DNA of 43,421 nt from an uncultured Caulobacterales bacterium (lineage in GTDB: Bacteria; Pseudomonadota; Alphaproteobacteria; Caulobacterales; Caulobacteraceae): positions 1 to 43,421 of the forward strand of contig CAIOHT010000011.1 of the NCBI GenBank assembly GCA_903858185.1. Reading direction: 5' to 3'. Within the stretch, counting starts at the first letter, position 1. Each line of letters starts with the position of its first letter. Positions 9,374-16,202 of the stretch are shown here, piece after piece. The notes under the pieces are model-generated. The model was not told the origin of the DNA. It was given only the letters and a program-made list of their open reading frames with translations, and made no database searches. Made by a program: the position numbers and the translations under genes.

Positions 9374-9498
9374 GGAACCGGTCCTGTCAGTGAACGCGGA
9401 GAGCTAATCGCTCTCTCGTTGGGGAAGGCAACAGGGACGTGGCGGGAGGCCCCGCGCCTGCTAGACCGGGCGGGTGGATCTGGAGTCGGGAGCGGACG

Positions 9499-9912
9499 AT
9501 GGCCCGTTGGCTGGTGAAGTCGGAACCGGACGTTTTCAGCTGGGATGACCTGGTGAAGACCGGGGCAAGGGGCGAGCCCTGGACCGGGGTGCGCAACCAC
9601 ACCGCCAAGCTGAACCTGAAGGCCATGACGCTCGGTGACGAGGTCTTCTTCTACCACTCCCAGGCCGGCAAGGAGATCGTCGGCATCTGCGAGGTGGTCA
9701 AGGAGGCCTACCTGGACCCCACCGACGCCAGGGGCCAGTTCTTCTGCGTCGACCTGAAGGCGGTGAAGCCCCTGCCCCGGCCCTTCACCCTGGCGATGGC
9801 CAAGGAGGACCCCGCGCTGGCGAAGATGAGCCTGATCACCAGTTTCCGACTGAGCGTACAGCCGGTGACGGACGAGCAATGGGCGCATGTGTGCGCAGTG
9901 AGCGGGGCCTAA
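9499..9912 (+). CDS. EVE domain-containing protein
   Basis: 137 residues from the ATG at 9499 behind GGGAGCGG. The whole protein is an EVE domain (PUA-like fold related to YTH): MARWLVKSEPDVFSWDDL, GVRNHTAKLNLKAM, GDEVFFYHSQAGKEIVGI and the C-terminal SLITSFRLSVQPVT. EVE proteins have an aromatic pocket thought to bind modified bases. Most stand-alone bacterial EVE proteins are housekeeping-like genes of unsettled function; some EVE domains are fused to restriction enzymes. Here it is alone, so no defence role is indicated. Confidence 0.9.
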   Translation: MARWLVKSEPDVFSWDDLVKTGARGEPWTGVRNHTAKLNLKAMTLGDEVFFYHSQAGKEIVGICEVVKEAYLDPTDARGQFFCVDLKAVKPLPRPFTLAMAKEDPALAKMSLITSFRLSVQPVTDEQWAHVCAVSGA

Positions 9913-9927
9913 CGCCCCCATCGCCGC

Positions 9928-10030
9928 TTCCCCGGCAAAGGCCGGGGTCCAGATCGCAGAGCGCGATTTCGGGTCAGTATGGCCGACACCGAAGTTGAAT
10001 CTGGATCCCGGCCTTCGCCGGGAAAACGGA
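9928..10030. repeat. Inverted pair of CCGGCGAAGGCCGG-type palindromes (copy 1)
   Basis: Left unit at 9928-9954 (TTCCCCGGCAAAGGCCGGGG, then TCCAGAT) and right unit at 9999-10030 (ATCTGGATCCCGGCC, then TTCGCCGGGAAAACGGA) are near reverse complements. They lie between convergent genes (EVE and PA1024-like). The same pair occurs at 25107-25216 and 32602-32688. Confidence 0.75.
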
Positions 10031-10045
10031 AATGAGGCTGAAATC

Positions 10046-11020
10046 CTAAGCCGCGAACTTCGCCAGGCGCTGGCGGATGATCTCGTCTGCTTCGCTCATG
10101 ATCCGGTCGATCAGTTCCTTGCAGGTCGGGATGTCGTGGATCAGGCCCGCGACCATGCCGCAGGACCAGGCCCCGGCGTCCATCTCGCCCTCGATCATGA
10201 TCTTCGGATAGATGCCGGCGACCTCCTCGATGATGTCCTCGAACTTGATGTTCGCGCCCAGTTCCTTCTCCTTCTGGAGCAGGCGTTCGACGCCGGCGTT
10301 GGTCAGCACGCGCTCGGTGTTGCGCAGCGGGCGCATGACCAGGCGGGTGTCCAGCTCGCTGGCCGCGACGATGGCGTCCTTCACGTTCTGGTGGACCGGG
10401 GCTTCCTTGGTCGCGATGAAGCGGGTGCCCATGTTGATGCCGTCGGCGCCCATGGCGAGCGCCGCGACCAGCTGGGCCCCGTTGCCCACGCCGCCCGAGG
10501 CGACGAACGGGATCTTGAGCTCCTCGGCGGCCCGGGGCAGCAGCACCCAGTTGCCGACGTCGTCCTCGCCCGGGTGGCCGCCGCACTCGAAGCCGTCGAC
10601 GCTGACCGCGTCACAGCCGATCGACTCGGCCTTCAGCGAGTGGCGGACCGAGGTGCATTTGTGGATCACCTTGATGTCGGCTTCCTTCAGCGCGGGAAGC
10701 CATTTGGCGGGGTTGTTGCCGGCGGTCTCGACGGCCTTCACGCCGCCCTCGATGATCGCCTTCACGTAGCCCGGATAGTCCGGCGTGTTCACCGACGGCA
10801 GGAAGGTCAGGTTCACGCCGAAGGGCTTGTCGGTCATCTCCCGGCAGCGGGCGATTTCCTTGGCCAGGTCGTCCGGCGTGCGCTGGGTCAGGCCGGTGAT
10901 GATGCCGAGACCCCCGGCGTTGGACACCGCCGCCGCCATCTCGGCGAAGCCAACGAAGTGCATGCCGCCCTGGATGATGGGGTGCTCGATGCCGAACATC
11001 TCGGTGATGCGGGTCTTCAT
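10046..11020 (-). CDS. NAD(P)H:quinone reductase / nitronate monooxygenase-family flavoprotein (PA1024-like)
   Basis: 324 residues from the ATG at 11020, preceded by AGGACA; a start 39 bp upstream is less likely. It is an FMN-binding TIM barrel of the nitronate monooxygenase family: FGIEHPIIQGGM, VVSNAGGLG-like AAVSNAGGLGI, KVIHKCTSVRHSLKAE, SVDGFECGGHPGEDD (His149) and ASGGVGNG with INMGTRF. These stretches closely follow Pseudomonas aeruginosa PA1024, which was first called nitronate monooxygenase and later shown to be an NADH:quinone reductase. The quinone reductase name is therefore preferred. It has no operon partner. Confidence 0.85.
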   Translation of the reverse strand: MKTRITEMFGIEHPIIQGGMHFVGFAEMAAAVSNAGGLGIITGLTQRTPDDLAKEIARCREMTDKPFGVNLTFLPSVNTPDYPGYVKAIIEGGVKAVETAGNNPAKWLPALKEADIKVIHKCTSVRHSLKAESIGCDAVSVDGFECGGHPGEDDVGNWVLLPRAAEELKIPFVASGGVGNGAQLVAALAMGADGINMGTRFIATKEAPVHQNVKDAIVAASELDTRLVMRPLRNTERVLTNAGVERLLQKEKELGANIKFEDIIEEVAGIYPKIMIEGEMDAGAWSCGMVAGLIHDIPTCKELIDRIMSEADEIIRQRLAKFAA

Positions 11021-11114
11021 GGCGCGTGTCCTGTCCTGGGGGAGCGTTGTTGTTGGCAACGATCCTACGGACGCCGGAGCGCGATGGGTAGGGGTGTCGT
11101 GGCGTCAGGCTTCA

Positions 11115-11194
11115 GGGGACATGTACCGCAGGTACGTGTCCCCCCATCGCGCTGCAGCGAGCTTAGGGGACACGTACCTGCGGTACATGTCCCC
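11115..11194. repeat. Inverted pair of GGGGACATGTACC palindromes (copy 1)
   Basis: Two 29-bp units, 11115-11143 and 11166-11194. Each is a near-palindrome (GGGGACATGTACC, 3 bases, GGTACGTGTCCCC) and the second is the exact reverse complement of the first, with 22 bp between. The pair ends six bases before the stop codon of the SIMPL gene. Further copies: 12677-12705 (single), 19654-19745 and 37245-37322. Confidence 0.8.
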
Positions 11195-11200
11195 GTCGTC

Positions 11201-11938
11201 CTATTTGATCAGCTCGAAGGTCGCATTGACGTCGATCCGCACCTTCAACTCGCCGGCCTGGACCGGCGTGGACTCGGCCTTGTCCATGCGGGCCATGGCC
11301 AACATCGGCATGGGCTGGGGCGGGCTGTAGCCGCCGCCTTCGCTGAGGGTGACCAGGCGGGCGCTGCTGTAGCCGGTCGCCCGGGCGTATAGGTTCATCC
11401 GCGCGAGCAGCACCCTGACCGCCTCGGCGCGGGCGGCGTCCTCGGCGGCAGCGCTGTTCTGCAGGCCGAACTGGATACCGCCGACATTGGTGGCGCCGGC
11501 TTTCACCGTGGCGTCAACCACCTGGCCCAGCTTCGTCAGGTCCCGTGCGATGATCGTCACCTGGTTGGACACCTGGTAGCCGGTCAGCTTCGGCGGCAGG
11601 TTCTCCTGGTAGACGTACTGGGGATTGAGACTGAGGCCGCTGGTCTGGATGTCGCGATCGGCCAGCCCGGCCTTTTTCAGGGCGGCGATCACCTGGTTCA
11701 TCTTCACGGCGTTCAGGCGCATGGCCTCGGCCGCCGTCGGCGCCTCGGTCTGCACGCCCAGCGAGATGGTCGCCATGTCCGGCGCGCGGTTGACCTCGCC
11801 AAAGGCCGACAGGCTCAGCGTCGTGGCGCGGAAGAGGGTGTCGGCGGCCGAGGTCGGGGCGGTCTGGGCGAGCGCGGCGCCGGCGGACCCGGCGACGAGC
11901 AGCGCTCCGATGGCGGCGGCGCGGAAGAGGGCTTTCAT
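11201..11938 (-). CDS. SIMPL domain protein (DUF541), exported
   Basis: 245 residues. Residues 1-24 are a Sec signal peptide ending in ALAQ, so the protein is periplasmic. The rest is a SIMPL/DUF541 domain: TTLSLSAFGEVNRAPDMATISLGV, MNQVIAALKKAGLADRDIQTSGLSLNPQY and VGGIQFGLQN are typical. E. coli YggE belongs to this family and is linked to oxidative stress tolerance, but no molecular activity is established. GGGAGACCGACC precedes the ATG. It lies upstream of a palindromic repeat pair and is transcribed alone. Confidence 0.9.
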   Translation of the reverse strand: MKALFRAAAIGALLVAGSAGAALAQTAPTSAADTLFRATTLSLSAFGEVNRAPDMATISLGVQTEAPTAAEAMRLNAVKMNQVIAALKKAGLADRDIQTSGLSLNPQYVYQENLPPKLTGYQVSNQVTIIARDLTKLGQVVDATVKAGATNVGGIQFGLQNSAAAEDAARAEAVRVLLARMNLYARATGYSSARLVTLSEGGGYSPPQPMPMLAMARMDKAESTPVQAGELKVRIDVNATFELIK

Positions 11939-12058
11939 GGTCGGTCTCCCTGACGGGCGGTTGATGGGGTCCCGTCGATGGCTGGTTTGCCTGACCCTAT
12001 ATGAACCGGACCTTTAAGGCGCGTTCGGGGCATGGTAACCGGCGGCTTCTTTACCTGA

Positions 12059-12134
12059 AGGCCCGTAGCTCAATGGTTAGAGCTGACCGCTCATAACGGT
12101 CTGGTTGGGGGTTCGAGTCCCTCCGGGCCTACCA
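12059..12134 (+). tRNA. tRNA with CAU anticodon, probably tRNA-Ile2 (lysidine-modified)
   Basis: A complete 76-nt cloverleaf including an encoded CCA. Acceptor AGGCCCG pairs with CGGGCCT, D-arm GCTC/GAGC, anticodon stem GACCG/CGGTC with loop CTCATAA (anticodon CAT), T-arm GGGGG/CCCTC. The A1-U72 pair and an acceptor/D-arm like that of bacterial tRNA-Ile (AGGCxxGTAGCTC) favour tRNA-Ile2, whose C34 is converted to lysidine to read AUA. Annotation pipelines often label such genes tRNA-Met. It is not initiator tRNA, because positions 1 and 72 pair. Confidence 0.9.
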
Positions 12135-12183
12135 GCCTTCGCGCCGCACTGATGTGCGCCGCTACGGCTTGGCCTACCCCTCG

Positions 12184-12627
12184 CTAGAGGCTTCGCAATA
12201 CGAGCCAGAGCACGATCAGTATCGCGCCCGCGATCAGTCCACGCAGGGTGTTGCGGCTCACCGGCGGACGTCCGGGAACGGCTGCTTTGGCCGGCGGCGC
12301 CTCCACGAAGGGGACCGGCGCATGCGCCGCCGCAAAAGCGGTCGGGTCCGCGACAAGCGATCTCAGGAGCGCCTTGAACGCTTCCGATCCTTCCGGACCC
12401 GCAGCGGGGGTGGACGCGTTGAAAAGCGGCTCCGGCAATTCACCGTCCCAGAGCATGGCGTAGAAGCAACCATTGCTTCCTGACCAAAGGACCCGATAGG
12501 CCAGCCCTTCGAACGTCACGTTGAACGACCAATAGCTGGCCCTTCGATCCTCTGTCTCTCGCTCTATGGTGAAGCCAAGCCGGGACAGATAGCTTCGATA
12601 CTCGTCTGGTTCAGGATACCAGGTCAT
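12184..12627 (-). CDS. Hypothetical protein with C-terminal membrane anchor
   Basis: 147 residues from the ATG at 12627 (AAAGG eight bases upstream). A soluble N-terminal part (WYPEPDEYRSYLSRLGFTIE, WSFNVTFEGLAYRVLWSG, YAMLWDGELPEPLF) is followed by a Pro/Ala-rich linker and a single C-terminal hydrophobic helix (LIAGAILIVLWLVL), so it is probably tail-anchored in the inner membrane. I do not recognise the family. The upstream gene is separated by a lone palindromic repeat. Reading frame and ribosome site support a real gene. Confidence 0.6.
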   Translation of the reverse strand: MTWYPEPDEYRSYLSRLGFTIERETEDRRASYWSFNVTFEGLAYRVLWSGSNGCFYAMLWDGELPEPLFNASTPAAGPEGSEAFKALLRSLVADPTAFAAAHAPVPFVEAPPAKAAVPGRPPVSRNTLRGLIAGAILIVLWLVLRSL

Positions 12628-12676
12628 GCGAGGGCCTTTACGGATCGTTCCGGGGTCCGGACCAGCGGATGATTGG

Positions 12677-12705
12677 GGGGACACGTACCGAAGGCGGATG
12701 TCCCC
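12677..12705. repeat. Single GGGGACACGTACC palindrome (degenerate)
   Basis: Starts GGGGACACGTACC, then GAA, then GGCGGATGTCCCC; the right half differs from the consensus GGTACATGTCCCC at three places. No inverted partner is nearby, unlike the other copies. It lies six bases from the stop codon of the lipoprotein gene. Confidence 0.7.
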
Positions 12706-12710
12706 TGTGG

Positions 12711-13184
12711 CTAAAGCCCGGCCTTCCGGAACGCGCTCTCCAGCCGGACCTTGATCTCGCGGCCGGGAAGCACTGTCGGGCCCTGCATGTTGGCGGCGTA
12801 GGCGAGGTCGCCGTACTGGGCGCCCGGCGACGGGGTGATGGGTCCGGAGGCCCAGCCGACGCGTCCCGCATCGCCGGTCGCGTCGCAGCTGGTGGTGCGG
12901 GTGTCGCCCGCCGCAGCCAGCTTCGCGAGGTCATCGGTGCTCAGCGTGCCGGCGCCGTCGCAGGCAGGTCGGCCGAGGGCGCAGGTGGTGTATTCACCGT
13001 AGCGGAACACCACCTTCGCCGTGCCCTTCTCGACGATCAGCACGCAGGTGTTGGGGTCGCCGATGGCCTTGCTGACCTGCTGGGTCAGCAGTTCGCTGTC
13101 GACGCCCTTGGGGCCGGCCGGCTCACAGGCCGCCAGGGCCAGAGAGGCGAGGCCGACGGAGAGAACAGTCAGGGACGTGCGCAT
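12711..13184 (-). CDS. Hypothetical lipoprotein
   Basis: 157 residues from the ATG at 13184, with a perfect AGGAGG seven bases upstream. The signal peptide ends in lipobox LAAC (Cys20), so it is a lipid-anchored envelope protein. The mature part contains four further Cys that could form disulfides (NTCVLIVEKG, YTTCALGRPACDG, TTSCDATGD). No known domain was recognised. It is divergent from the exported protein gene at 13330. Confidence 0.7.
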   Translation of the reverse strand: MRTSLTVLSVGLASLALAACEPAGPKGVDSELLTQQVSKAIGDPNTCVLIVEKGTAKVVFRYGEYTTCALGRPACDGAGTLSTDDLAKLAAAGDTRTTSCDATGDAGRVGWASGPITPSPGAQYGDLAYAANMQGPTVLPGREIKVRLESAFRKAGL

Positions 13185-13329
13185 GGAATCCTCCTGTTGG
13201 AAGAACCCTGCGCCATCCGGCCGTTTCACTCAATGCGCAGGATCAAGCGGGCGGCCGCCCGGAAGACGCGGCTTTGACAGGGTGGGGGCGAGAGGTCAGC
13301 CTGCAGCAGGCCTGACTGCGGAGTCTCTC

Positions 13330-13797
13330 ATGCGTGCGCTGCTGCTGACCGTCCTGCTGCTGCTGACGCCGGGCGCGGCCTGGAGCCAGTCGCTGGATGA
13401 CGCGCCGCCGATCTATGTCGCCGGCGTCTACGACCGCCTGGCCAATGGCGGCGACTATGATCCGCCGGATGCCCTCTACACCCCGCGGCTGCTGGCCCTG
13501 TGGGAAGACATGCGCAAGGACGCTGCCGGCGAGGTCGGCCGGCTCGATTTCTTCTACTGGACCAATTCGCAGGACTGGACGCTGTCGGACCTGTCGATCG
13601 GCAGCGCGTTCGTCGACGGGCATGAGGACCGGATGACCGTCACCGCAGCCTTCCGGAACGGCGAGCGCCGCGAGCGGATCCACTTCCATTTCGAGAAGAC
13701 CGGCGGCCGGTGGCGGCTGGACGACGTTTCGTCCGGCGGCGCCGATCCCTGGACGCTGTCGGTGTTGCTGAAATACGGCCGTACTGGCGGAGACTAG
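13330..13797 (+). CDS. Exported DUF3828-like protein
   Basis: 155 residues from the ATG at 13330. A Sec signal peptide (MRALLLTVLLLLTPGAAWS) leads a small domain with YVAGVYDRLANGGDYDPPDALYTPRLLALWEDM and a C-terminal HFHFEKTGGRWRLDDV. This NTF2-like arrangement resembles the DUF3828 family; the assignment is from memory of family pattern. Its stop codon overlaps that of the convergent VOC gene in the tetranucleotide CTAG (13794-13797). No functional partner is evident. Confidence 0.7.
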   Translation: MRALLLTVLLLLTPGAAWSQSLDDAPPIYVAGVYDRLANGGDYDPPDALYTPRLLALWEDMRKDAAGEVGRLDFFYWTNSQDWTLSDLSIGSAFVDGHEDRMTVTAAFRNGERRERIHFHFEKTGGRWRLDDVSSGGADPWTLSVLLKYGRTGGD

Positions 13798-14180
13798 CCC
13801 AGCCGCCAGGGCGGGAAGCGACGCGCCTCGCCGGCGCGGTAGAGGCAGACGCGGTTGCCCGAAGGGTCGCGTAGCCAGGCCTCGCGCCAGAGCCAGGTCT
13901 GGTCGACCGGATCGCTGTCGAAGGCCAGGCCGCCGGCCTTCAGCCGCTCGACCGTTGCGTCGAGGTCGTCATCCTCGAAATAGACCGAGGTCGCCGTGAC
14001 GCCGGCGGTGTCAGGGTCGAGATGCAGCGAGAAGGTCGCCGGCTCTCCGCCGTCGCTGTCGGGGCACTCGAAGCGGACATAGTGATCGGTCTGCACGATC
14101 AGCCTGAGGCCCAGCGCCTGGTAGAAGGCGGTCGAGGCGACGAGATCGCGGGCGGAGGCGGTGACCTGGTTCAGTCTCAT
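13794..14180 (-). CDS. VOC family (glyoxalase-like) protein
   Basis: 128 residues with the beta-alpha-beta-beta-beta repeat of the vicinal oxygen chelate fold: RLNQVTASARDLVASTAFYQALGLRLIV at the N-terminus, SVYFEDDDLDATVERLKAGG in the middle and REAWLRDPSGNRVCLYRAG at the end. The family includes glyoxalase I, dioxygenases and antibiotic-binding proteins; the substrate is not predictable. The terminal TAG overlaps the stop of the convergent gene. Confidence 0.85.
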   Translation of the reverse strand: MRLNQVTASARDLVASTAFYQALGLRLIVQTDHYVRFECPDSDGGEPATFSLHLDPDTAGVTATSVYFEDDDLDATVERLKAGGLAFDSDPVDQTWLWREAWLRDPSGNRVCLYRAGEARRFPPWRLG

Positions 14181-14211
14181 GCCGGCTAGATGGGCGCCGG
14201 CGGGCCGGACG

Positions 14212-15081
14212 CTAGAGCCGCGCCTTCAGAAATGTCGCCATCTGGTCGAGGACGGGAGCGCGGCCCCGTAGCGGTCGGGACAGGGCCAGGACGATGCCCG
14301 CATGGTCAACGCCCGGATAGTAGTGCGCCTCCACCCGTCGACCGGCCTCGCGCAGGGCCTTCTCCAGCTTGCGGCTGTTGCGGGGATAGACGGTGGTGTC
14401 GGCCTCACCGGTCGCGAGGAAGACCGGGGGCGAGCCGGGGCCCACGAACCGGATCGGCTGTGTCAGGGTCAGGTCCGGCGCCTCGCCGAACGTGCGCCGG
14501 GTGACCGGACCGTCCAGGGGCAGGAAGTCGTAGGGACCGGCCAGTCCCGCCACGCCGCGGATGGCCGCCGGATCGACTCCCGCCGCCAGTAGCCAGGAGG
14601 GATCGAGCGCCAGCATCATCGCATTGTAGGCCCCTGCCGAATGCCCGATCAGGACAAGGTGCGAGGGGTCCCCGCCGAACTCGGCGGCATGGTCGGCCGC
14701 CCAGCGGACGGCCTGGGCCCCGTCCTCAAGAAAAGACGGGAAGCGGACCTCCGGATAGAGGCGGTAGTCGGCGACGATCGCCACGAAGCCTTTCGCCGCC
14801 AGCGCCTGGCCGACCCAGCGATAGTCCTGCCGACGCCCCGAATCCCACGAGCCGCCATAGAAGAACACCGCCGTCGGCAGGCCGGGCGCCGGGATGGCCG
14901 GGGCGTAGACGTCGAGCCTCTGCCGGGGCAGCGAGCCGTAGGCGATGCCGCTGGCGCCGCGACGGGCGCGGTCCTTCGGCGCCAGGGTGGCGAACATGGA
15001 CAGCGGCGAGCAGGCGGCGGCCAGACTGGCGCTGAGCGCCGCGAGGCCGGCGAAGAGAGCATTGCGACGGGTGAAGGCCAT
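14212..15081 (-). CDS. Alpha/beta hydrolase, esterase-like lipoprotein
   Basis: 289 residues. The N-terminus MAFTRRNALFAGLAALSASL ends in lipobox AAAC (Cys24); its twin Arg suggests possible Tat export. The hydrolase fold shows an oxyanion segment AVFFYGGSWDSG, nucleophile Ser148 in GHSAG, Asp228 (GEADTTVYP) and His260 (GVDHAG). This is the layout of BD-FAE/carboxylesterase-type enzymes of the hormone-sensitive lipase clan, likely acting on small esters in the envelope. Substrate unknown. No clear ribosome site precedes the ATG. Confidence 0.85.
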   Translation of the reverse strand: MAFTRRNALFAGLAALSASLAAACSPLSMFATLAPKDRARRGASGIAYGSLPRQRLDVYAPAIPAPGLPTAVFFYGGSWDSGRRQDYRWVGQALAAKGFVAIVADYRLYPEVRFPSFLEDGAQAVRWAADHAAEFGGDPSHLVLIGHSAGAYNAMMLALDPSWLLAAGVDPAAIRGVAGLAGPYDFLPLDGPVTRRTFGEAPDLTLTQPIRFVGPGSPPVFLATGEADTTVYPRNSRKLEKALREAGRRVEAHYYPGVDHAGIVLALSRPLRGRAPVLDQMATFLKARL

Positions 15082-15118
15082 GGGGAGGACTTAACCCGAC
15101 CCGCCCGGCAGGCAAGAC

Positions 15119-15424
15119 CTATCCCCGCCCCTCGATCAGCTTGCCGATCGCGTCGAGGTAGGCGGAGAAGGCCTTCCGGCCGGCGTCGGTCAGGGTCAGG
15201 GTCGTCAGCGGCTTGCGGTTGACGAAGCTCTTCTCGACCGTGACGAACCCGGCGTCCTCCAGCTTCCGCAGGTGGGCTGAGAGGTTGCCGTCGGTGGCCT
15301 GCAGCCGGGCCTTGAGTGTGTTGAAGTCGGCCGATCCGGCGCCGGACAGGTAGGCCATCACGCCCAGCCTGACCCGGCCGTGGATCACCTCGTCTATGCC
15401 TTCGATATCGAACCCGTCGGTCAT
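15119..15424 (-). CDS. Winged-helix transcriptional regulator
   Basis: 101 residues, a single winged-helix DNA-binding domain of the HTH_27/MarR-like type: VIHGRVRLGVMAYLSGAGSADFNTLKARL, recognition helix DGNLSAHLRKLEDAG and wing KSFVNRKPLTTLTLTDAG. It lacks a ligand domain. AGGAAGGG precedes the ATG. The gene for a multi-pass membrane protein ends 13 bp upstream, so both are one operon, a common arrangement in which the small regulator represses the pair. A CACTTT-N7-AAAGTG palindrome in the promoter is the likely operator. Confidence 0.85.
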   Translation of the reverse strand: MTDGFDIEGIDEVIHGRVRLGVMAYLSGAGSADFNTLKARLQATDGNLSAHLRKLEDAGFVTVEKSFVNRKPLTTLTLTDAGRKAFSAYLDAIGKLIEGRG

Positions 15425-15437
15425 GACGCGACCCTTC

Positions 15438-16064
15438 CTAAATCGTGTCCGACGGTTCCTGACGCATCAGCACCAGGCCCGGCACGACCGCCAGCAGGAA
15501 CAGGCATCCGGCATAGCCGAGCATCTGCTGTGTCGAGCCGCTCATGAAGCCCATCAGCACCGCGCCGGCAAAGGAGCCAAGGGCAACCAGCTTGATCCAG
15601 CCCTTGCCCGACATGTCGCCGGCGACCAGCCAGGCGGCGCCGTAGAGGCCGAAGATGACCACAGGGAAGATGTTCATGACCTCCCATGCCTGGTTGCGCC
15701 AGGCGTAGGCCATGATCCCCAGCCACATGGCGAGGATGGCGAAGCCGACACCGGACCAGGCCGAACCGGTCGCCTTGTTGGCTGCGGCGCTATAGCCCGG
15801 CCGCGAACTGGCGCGCCGCACCAGGAGGGTGCAGACCACCCCGAACAGCGCCCCGGCGCCCACCCAGTTGATCAGATAGGCCCAGTCCGAGACCGCCAGG
15901 ATGTCCATGGCGATCAGCCAGTGGCCGATCGACGCCGCCCCGAAGATCAGGCCGGCGGCGACCATGTTGCCGCCGAACAGCAGCGGCACGGAACTGCCCT
16001 CCTGGGCCAGCGCCTTCATGAAGGCGATGTCGTCCCTGAGGGTCTGGATTTTCTCTTCGGTCAT
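15438..16064 (-). CDS. Multi-pass membrane protein, partner of the winged-helix regulator
   Basis: 208 residues from the ATG at 16064 (GGGAG upstream). A short cytoplasmic N-terminus (EEKIQTLRDDIAFMKALAQEG) precedes about six hydrophobic helices. The function is not recognised. The first 25 residues resemble the heads of membrane proteins that co-occur with HTH_27 regulators; that association is from general knowledge. It is the first gene of the two-gene operon and probably under control of its own downstream regulator. Confidence 0.75.
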   Translation of the reverse strand: MTEEKIQTLRDDIAFMKALAQEGSSVPLLFGGNMVAAGLIFGAASIGHWLIAMDILAVSDWAYLINWVGAGALFGVVCTLLVRRASSRPGYSAAANKATGSAWSGVGFAILAMWLGIMAYAWRNQAWEVMNIFPVVIFGLYGAAWLVAGDMSGKGWIKLVALGSFAGAVLMGFMSGSTQQMLGYAGCLFLLAVVPGLVLMRQEPSDTI

Positions 16065-16113
16065 GTCAGGCGCTCCCGGCCCCAAAAAGTCTGTGACTCC
16101 GGATTAGCGCCCT

Positions 16114-16132
16114 CACTTTGTATTGTAAAGTG
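16114..16132 (-). promoter_or_regulatory. Palindromic operator in the promoter of the membrane-protein/regulator operon
   Basis: CACTTT (16114-16119) and AAAGTG (16127-16132) form a perfect inverted repeat with a 7-bp spacer. On the minus strand, TTTACA inside it and TAATCC 17 bp downstream make a plausible -35/-10 pair, so a bound regulator would block RNA polymerase. Autoregulation by the winged-helix protein is inferred. Confidence 0.6.
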
Positions 16133-16202
16133 CTTTTTCATAGACTGACCGACGGGCAGCCACGTCCCATCGCCGCTACATCAGACGCCCCGGGGGAACG
16201 CC

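Noticed and set aside
9499-9912. EVE protein as part of a restriction or defence system
   Set aside because: It is a stand-alone housekeeping-type EVE gene, with no nuclease or ATPase partner nearby.
12059-12134. tRNA gene as an integration site for a mobile element
   Set aside because: No integrase, no repeated 3' tRNA end and no change of composition on either side.
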